Shown in pieces: positions 60,541 to 64,000 of a DNA stretch of 64,000 bases; positions within the stretch are counted from its first letter, which is position 1; the number at the start of each line of letters is the position of its first letter. Origin of the DNA: Megascapheus bottae (taxonomy: Eukaryota; Chordata; Mammalia; Rodentia; Geomyidae); contig JANJXV010000263.1 in assembly GCA_024803745.1 (NCBI GenBank), forward strand, positions 1,287,501-1,351,500. Reading direction: 5' to 3'. The notes under the pieces were generated by a model. The model had not been told where the DNA came from and ran no database searches. It saw only the letters and a program-made list of their open reading frames with translations. The position numbers were made by a program, and so were the translations under genes.

Positions 60541-61950
60541 GTTAGGGTTAGGGTTAGGGTTAGGTTTAGGTTTTAGGGTTAGGGTTAGGGTTAGGTTTAG
60601 GGTTAGGGTTAGGGTAAGGGTAAGGGTTAGGGTAAGGGTTAGGATTAGGGTTAGTTTTAGGGTTAGCGTTAGGGTAAGGGTTAGGGTTAGGTTTAGGTGT
60701 TAGTGTTAGTGTTAGGATTAGGGTTAGGTCTAGGGTTAGGGTTAGGGTAAGGGTAAGAGTTAGGGTTAGTGTTAGGATTAGGGTTAGTTTTAGGGTTAGG
60801 TTAGGGTTAGGGTAAGGGTAAGGGTTAGGGTTAGGGTCAGGGTTAGGATTACGGTTAGTTTTAGGGTTAGGGTTAGGGTAAGGGTAAGGGTTAGGGTTAA
60901 GTTTAGGATTAGGGTTAGGGTTAGGTTTAGGGTTAGGGTTAGCGTTACGGTAAGGGTTAGGGATAGGGTTAGGGTTAGGGTTAGGGTTAGGGTTAGGTTT
61001 AGCGTTGGGGTTAGGTTGAGGGTTAGGGTTAGGGTAAGGGTAAGGGTTAGGGTGAGGGTTAGGGTTGAGGTTACGGTTAGAGAAAGGGTTAGGGTTAGGT
61101 TTAGGGTAAGGGTTAGGGTTAGGGTTAGGGTTAGAGTTATGGTTAGGGTTAGAGTAAGGGTAAGGGTTAGGGTTCGGGTTAGGGTTAGGGTAAGGGTTAG
61201 GGTTAGGGGTTAGGGTTAATGTTAGGGTTAGGATAAGTGTTAGGGTTAGGGTTAGGGTTTGGATAAGGCTTATGGTTAGAGTAAGGGTAATTGTTAGTGT
61301 TAGGGTTAGGGTTAGGGTAAGGGTTAGGGTTAGGGTTAGGTTTAGGGTTGGGGTTAAGGTAAGGGTTAGGGTTAGGGTAAGGGTAAGTGTTAGGGTTAGG
61401 GTTAGGGTAACTGTTAGGGTTAGGGTTAGGGTTAGGGTAAGGGTAAGTGTTAGGATTAGGGTTAGGGTTAGGGTTATTTTTAGGGTAAGGGTTAGGGTTA
61501 TGTTTAGGGTAACTGTAAGTTTTAGTTGTAGGGTTAGTTTTAGGGTTACGGTTAGGGTAACGGCAAGGGTTAGGTTAGGGTTAGGGTTAGGGTAAGGGTA
61601 ATACTTATGGTTATGGTTAGGGTTAGGGTTAGGGTAAGGGTTAGGGTTAGGTTTAGGGTTAGGGTTGCTGTTAGGTTATGGTTTAGGATTAGGCTTAGTG
61701 TTAGGGTAGGGGTTAGGGTAAGGGTAAGTGTTAGGGTTAGGGTTAGGGTTAGGATAAGGGTAAGGGTTAGGGTTAGGTTTAGGGTAAGCTTTAGGGTTAG
61801 GTTTAGGTTAAGGGTAAGGTTTAGGGTTAGGGTTAGGGTCAGGGTAAGGTTAAGGTTAGGGTTTGGGTTGAGGTTACGGTTACAGTTAGAGGAAGGTTTA
61901 GGGTTAGGGTTAGGGTAAGGGTTAGGATTAGGGTTAGGGTTAGAGTTAGG
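60540..61950 (+). repeat. Duplication of about 1.7-kb period, copy 1
   Basis: This segment is repeated at 62,250-63,400. Landmarks are AGGTTTTAGGGTTAGGG (60,568 and 62,261), TTAGGTGTTAGTGTTAG, TTAGGTCTAGGG (60,724 and 62,399), GGTTGAGGTTACGGTTAGAG (near 61,066 and 62,745), GGTTATGGTTTAGG (near 61,675 and 63,102) and GGGTTTGGGTTGAGGTTACG (61,859 and 63,286). The offset moves from 1,693 to 1,675 and then to 1,427, so about 250 bp is missing on the right side of copy 2. Confidence 0.83.
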
Positions 61951-62249
61951 GTTAGGGTTAGAGTAAGTGTAATGGTTAGGGTTAGGGTTAGGGTTAGGGT
62001 AAGGGTTAGGGTTAGAGGTTAGGGTTAATGTTAGGGTTAGGTTAAGGGTTAGTGTTAGGGTTAGGATTAGATTTAGGGTTAGAGTTAGGGTTAGGGTTAG
62101 GGTAAGGGTAAGTGTTAGGGTTAGGGTTAGGGTTAGGGTTAGGTTTAGGGTTGGGGTTAAGGTTAGGGATAGGGTTAGGGTAAGGGTAGGTGTTAGGGTT
62201 ACGGTTAGGGTTAGGGTAAGTGTTAGGGTTAGGTTTAGGTTTAGGGTTA

Positions 62250-63400
62250 GGGATAGGTTTAGGTTTTAGGGTTAGGGTTAGGTTTAGGGTTAGGGTTAGG
62301 GTAAGGGTAAGGGTTAGGATTAGGGTTAGTTTTAGGGTTAGCGTTAGGGTAAGGGTTAGGGTTAGGTTTAGGTGTTAGTGTTAGGGTTAGGATTAGGGTT
62401 AGGTCTAGGGTTAAGGTTAGGGTAAGGGTAAGGGTTAGGGTTAGTGTTATGATTAGGGTTAGTTTTAGGGTTAGGTTAGGGTTAGGGTAAGGGTAAGGTT
62501 TAAGGTTAGGGTCAGGGTTAGGATTAGGGTTAGTTTTAGGGTTATGGTTAGGGTAAGGGTAAGGGTTAGGGTTAGGTTGAGGGTTAAGTTTAGGATTTTG
62601 GTTAGGGTTAGGTTTAGGGTTAGGGTTAAGGTTACGGTAAGGGTTAGGGATAGGGTTAGGGTTAGGGTTAGGGTTAGGTTTAGCGTAGGGGTTAGGTTTA
62701 GGGTTAGGGTTAGGGTAAGGGTAAGGGTTAGGGTGAGGGTTAGGGTTGAGGTTACGGTTAGAGGAAGGGTTATGGTTAGGTTTAGGGTAAGGGTTAGTGT
62801 TAGGGTTAGTTTTAGAGTTATGGTTAGGGTTAGAGTAAGGGTAAGGGTTAGGGTTAGGGTTAGGGTTAGGGTAAGTGTTAGGGTTAGGGTTAGGTTTAGG
62901 GTTGGGGTTAAGGTTAGGGTTAGGGTTAGGGTAAGGGTAAGTGTTAGGGTTAGGGTTAGGGTAACTGTTAGGGTTAAGGTTAGGATTACGGTTAGGGTAA
63001 GGGAAGGGTTAGGGTTAGGGTTAGGGTTAGGGTTAGGTTTAGGTTAGTTTTAGGGTTAGGTTTAGGGTTAGGGTTAGGGTTAGGGTTAGGGTTATTGTTA
63101 GGTTATGGTTTAGGGTTAGGCTTAGTGTTAGGGTAGAGGTTAGGGTAAGGGTAAGTGTTAGGGTTAGGGTTAGGGTTAGGATAAGGATAAGGGTTAGGGT
63201 TAGGTTTAGGGTAAGGTTTAGGGTTAGGTTTAGGTTAAGTCTAAGGTTTAGGGTTAGGGTTAGGGTAAGTGTAAGGTTAAGGTTAGGGTTTGGGTTGAGG
63301 TTACGGTAAGAGTTAGAGGAAGGTTTAGGGTTAGGTTTAGGGTAAGGGTTAGGATTAGGGTTAAGGTTAGAGTTAGGGTTAGGGTTAGAGTAAGGGTAAG
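62250..63400 (+). repeat. Duplication of about 1.7-kb period, copy 2
   Basis: Partner of 60,540-61,950, with the same landmark order and net loss of about 250 bp. Its last phrase, GTTTGGGTTGAGGTTACGG with GAGGAAGG, is copied once more 379 bp downstream (63,288 and 63,667). Confidence 0.83.
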
Positions 63401-63509
63401 TGTTAAGGGTTAGGGTTAGGGTTAGGGTAACGGTTAGGGTTAGAGGTTAGGGTTAATGTTAGGGTTAGGTTAAGGGTTAGGGTTAGGATAAGGCTGAGGG
63501 TTAGAGTAA

Positions 63510-63579
63510 GGGTTAGGGTTAGGGTTAGGGTTAGGGTTAGGGTTAGGGTTAGGGTTAGGGTTAGGGTTAGGGTTAGGGT
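63510..63579 (+). repeat. Longest perfect TTAGGG run in the window (70 bp)
   Basis: About 11.7 consecutive undamaged TTAGGG units lie between TTAGAGTAA on the left and TAAGG on the right. The next longest runs I noted are 46 bp (13,720-13,765), 42 bp (1,114-1,155) and about 40 bp (30,521-30,560). This is far shorter than a functional telomere tract. It could be a younger insertion of telomeric DNA, or chance survival. Confidence 0.85.
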
Positions 63580-64000
63580 AAGGTTTAGGGTTAAGGTTAG
63601 ATTTAGGTTTAGGTTTGGGTTTAAGTTTAGGGTTAGGGTTAGGGTAAGGGTAAGGTTAAGGTTAGGGTTTGGGTTGAGGTTACGGTTAGAGTTAGAGGAA
63701 GGTTTAGGGTTAGGGTTAGGGTAAGGTTAAGTGTTAGGATTAGGGTTAGAGTAAGTGTTAGGGTTAGGGTTAGGATTAGGGTTAGGGTTAGGGTAAGGGT
63801 AAGGGTTAGGGTTAGGGTTTGGCTTTGGGTTACGGTTGAGTTTAGGGTTAAGTTTAGGGTTACGGTAAAGGTTAGGGTTAGGGTTAGGGTAAGGTTTAGG
63901 GTTAGGGTTAGGGCTAGGGTAAGGATAAGGGTAACGGTTGGGGTTAGTGTTTGGGTTAGTTTTAGGGTTAGGGTTATGGTAAGGGTAAGGGTTAGGGTTA

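Larger units (their letters stand above)
51563..63475 (+). repeat. Recurring two-landmark cassette, GAGGAAGG then TTAATGTT
   Basis: GTTAGAGGAAGG (or a one-base variant) is followed 131-147 bp later by TTAGGGTTAATGTTAGG at six or more sites. These are approximately 51,567 and 51,711; 52,544 and 52,691; 54,706 and 54,851; 60,320 and 60,467; 61,082 and 61,213; 61,884 and 62,025; 63,310 and 63,451. Extra copies of the first landmark alone lie near 62,758 and 63,687. The fixed spacing shows these were copied as a unit and defines the higher-order repeat of domain C. The range is the span of the family; the DNA between cassettes is also telomeric repeat. Confidence 0.8.
1..64000 (+). repeat. Degenerate TTAGGG telomeric-repeat array, whole window
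   Basis: Every line of the window is built from TTAGGG hexamers and close derivatives, with the G-rich strand always on +. Most departures are single substitutions that keep the 6-bp register; indels that shift it occur every few hundred bases. C is very rare on this strand, about one or fewer per 60 bases, and appears mainly in TTACGG, TTAGCG, TTAGGC and TCAGGG variants. I see no unique sequence, gene, RNA or inserted mobile element anywhere. Known biology: degenerate TTAGGG tracts of this kind are found in proximal telomeres and in large interstitial telomeric blocks. Inference: this is an interstitial or subtelomeric heterochromatic block rather than a functional terminal telomere, because homogeneous repeats are missing. 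The + strand also has strong G-quadruplex potential wherever GGG runs are preserved. Confidence 0.98.
47640..64000 (+). repeat. Domain C: telomeric array with a separate variant vocabulary
   Basis: From about 47.64 kb the TTACTTAA and GTTTGGGT-cluster signatures of domain B disappear and others dominate. GTTGAGGTTA recurs, for example at 49,210, 52,311, 53,845, 55,104, 61,868 and 63,293. GTTAGAGGAAGG and TTAGGGTTAATGTTAGG are common. Higher-order repetition is weaker and shorter between 47.6 and 60 kb and becomes obvious again at 60.5-63.5 kb. The domain limit rests on changing motif content read by eye and is uncertain by a few hundred bases. Confidence 0.7.

Noticed and set aside
1..64000. 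CRISPR array or other regularly spaced repeat-spacer system
   Set aside because: Repeats are contiguous hexamers with no unique spacers. Higher-order periods vary and contain only TTAGGG derivatives.
1..64000. Functional terminal telomere
   Set aside because: Degeneracy is high from end to end, there is no purity gradient that I can see, and no perfect run exceeds 70 bp.
1..64000. Plant-type telomere, because TTTAGGG occurs often
   Set aside because: Most TTTAGGG strings are TTAGGT followed by TTAGGG, that is a G-to-T substitution in a 6-bp array, and the 6-bp register is preserved across them.
1..64000. Variants as sequencing noise in a homogeneous telomere
   Set aside because: The same rare variants recur in the same order in copies up to 10 kb apart, which random error cannot produce. 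Individual singletons could still be errors.
1..64000. tRNA, rRNA or other structured RNA gene
   Set aside because: The + strand has almost no C and therefore cannot form the G-C paired stems such genes need. No conserved motif was seen on either strand.

Overview
The whole 64-kb window is one uninterrupted tract of degenerate vertebrate-type telomeric repeat. The + strand is made of TTAGGG hexamers and one-substitution derivatives (TAAGGG, TTAGGT, TTAGTG, TTAAGG, TTACGG, TTAGCG, TTATGG, TTAGGA, TTAGGC). C is nearly absent from the + strand, and CCCTAA arrays never appear on it, so I see no inversion or head-to-head fusion. I find no protein-coding gene, RNA gene, CRISPR array, transposon or unique single-copy sequence. 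The long open frames (up to 671 codons, read as Val-Arg dipeptides) follow arithmetically from a 6-bp repeat whose GTT-AGG register cannot become a stop by any single substitution.

Organism: the TTAGGG core fits vertebrates and many other metazoans, filamentous fungi or trypanosomatids. It does not fit plants (TTTAGGG), most insects (TTAGG) or nematodes (TTAGGC). Tens of kilobases of degenerate TTAGGG are best known as heterochromatic interstitial telomeric sequence or proximal subtelomere in animals, so a metazoan, probably a vertebrate, is my guess. Nothing here allows a finer call. If the tract is attached to a chromosome end, the G-rich strand orientation puts that end to the right. No homogeneous terminal telomere is visible: the longest perfect run I found is 70 bp, at 63,510-63,579.

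The array is not random decay. It has a layered higher-order structure. Domain A (about 1-10.7 kb) holds roughly 1.7-2.0-kb units repeated near 3.1, 5.1, 6.8 and 8.6 kb, plus a segment (1.1-3.1 kb) copied again at 11.1-13.5 kb. Domain B (about 10.7-47.6 kb) is a mosaic of 0.75-3-kb tandem and dispersed duplications sharing three variant signatures: a TTACTTAA/TTACATAA phrase (17 copies), a GTTTGGGT cluster (about 17 copies in B and 20 across the window's first 47 kb) and a GGGTCAGGGTAAAGGTTACG-like phrase (about 25 copies across the first 47 kb). Domain C (about 47.6-64 kb) lacks the first two signatures. It carries a different set instead: GTTGAGGTTA, GTTAGAGGAAGG, TTAGGGTTAATGTTAGG and GGGGTCAGGG-TAGGATTAG.

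Duplicates share their private substitutions, so degeneration came first and segmental amplification followed, as in satellite evolution by unequal exchange or replication slippage. Some events look very recent: the 750-bp tandem duplication at 19.6-21.1 kb shows one mismatch over about 773 bp compared by eye. The noteworthy content is this satellite-like higher-order organisation of telomeric DNA, not any gene system.
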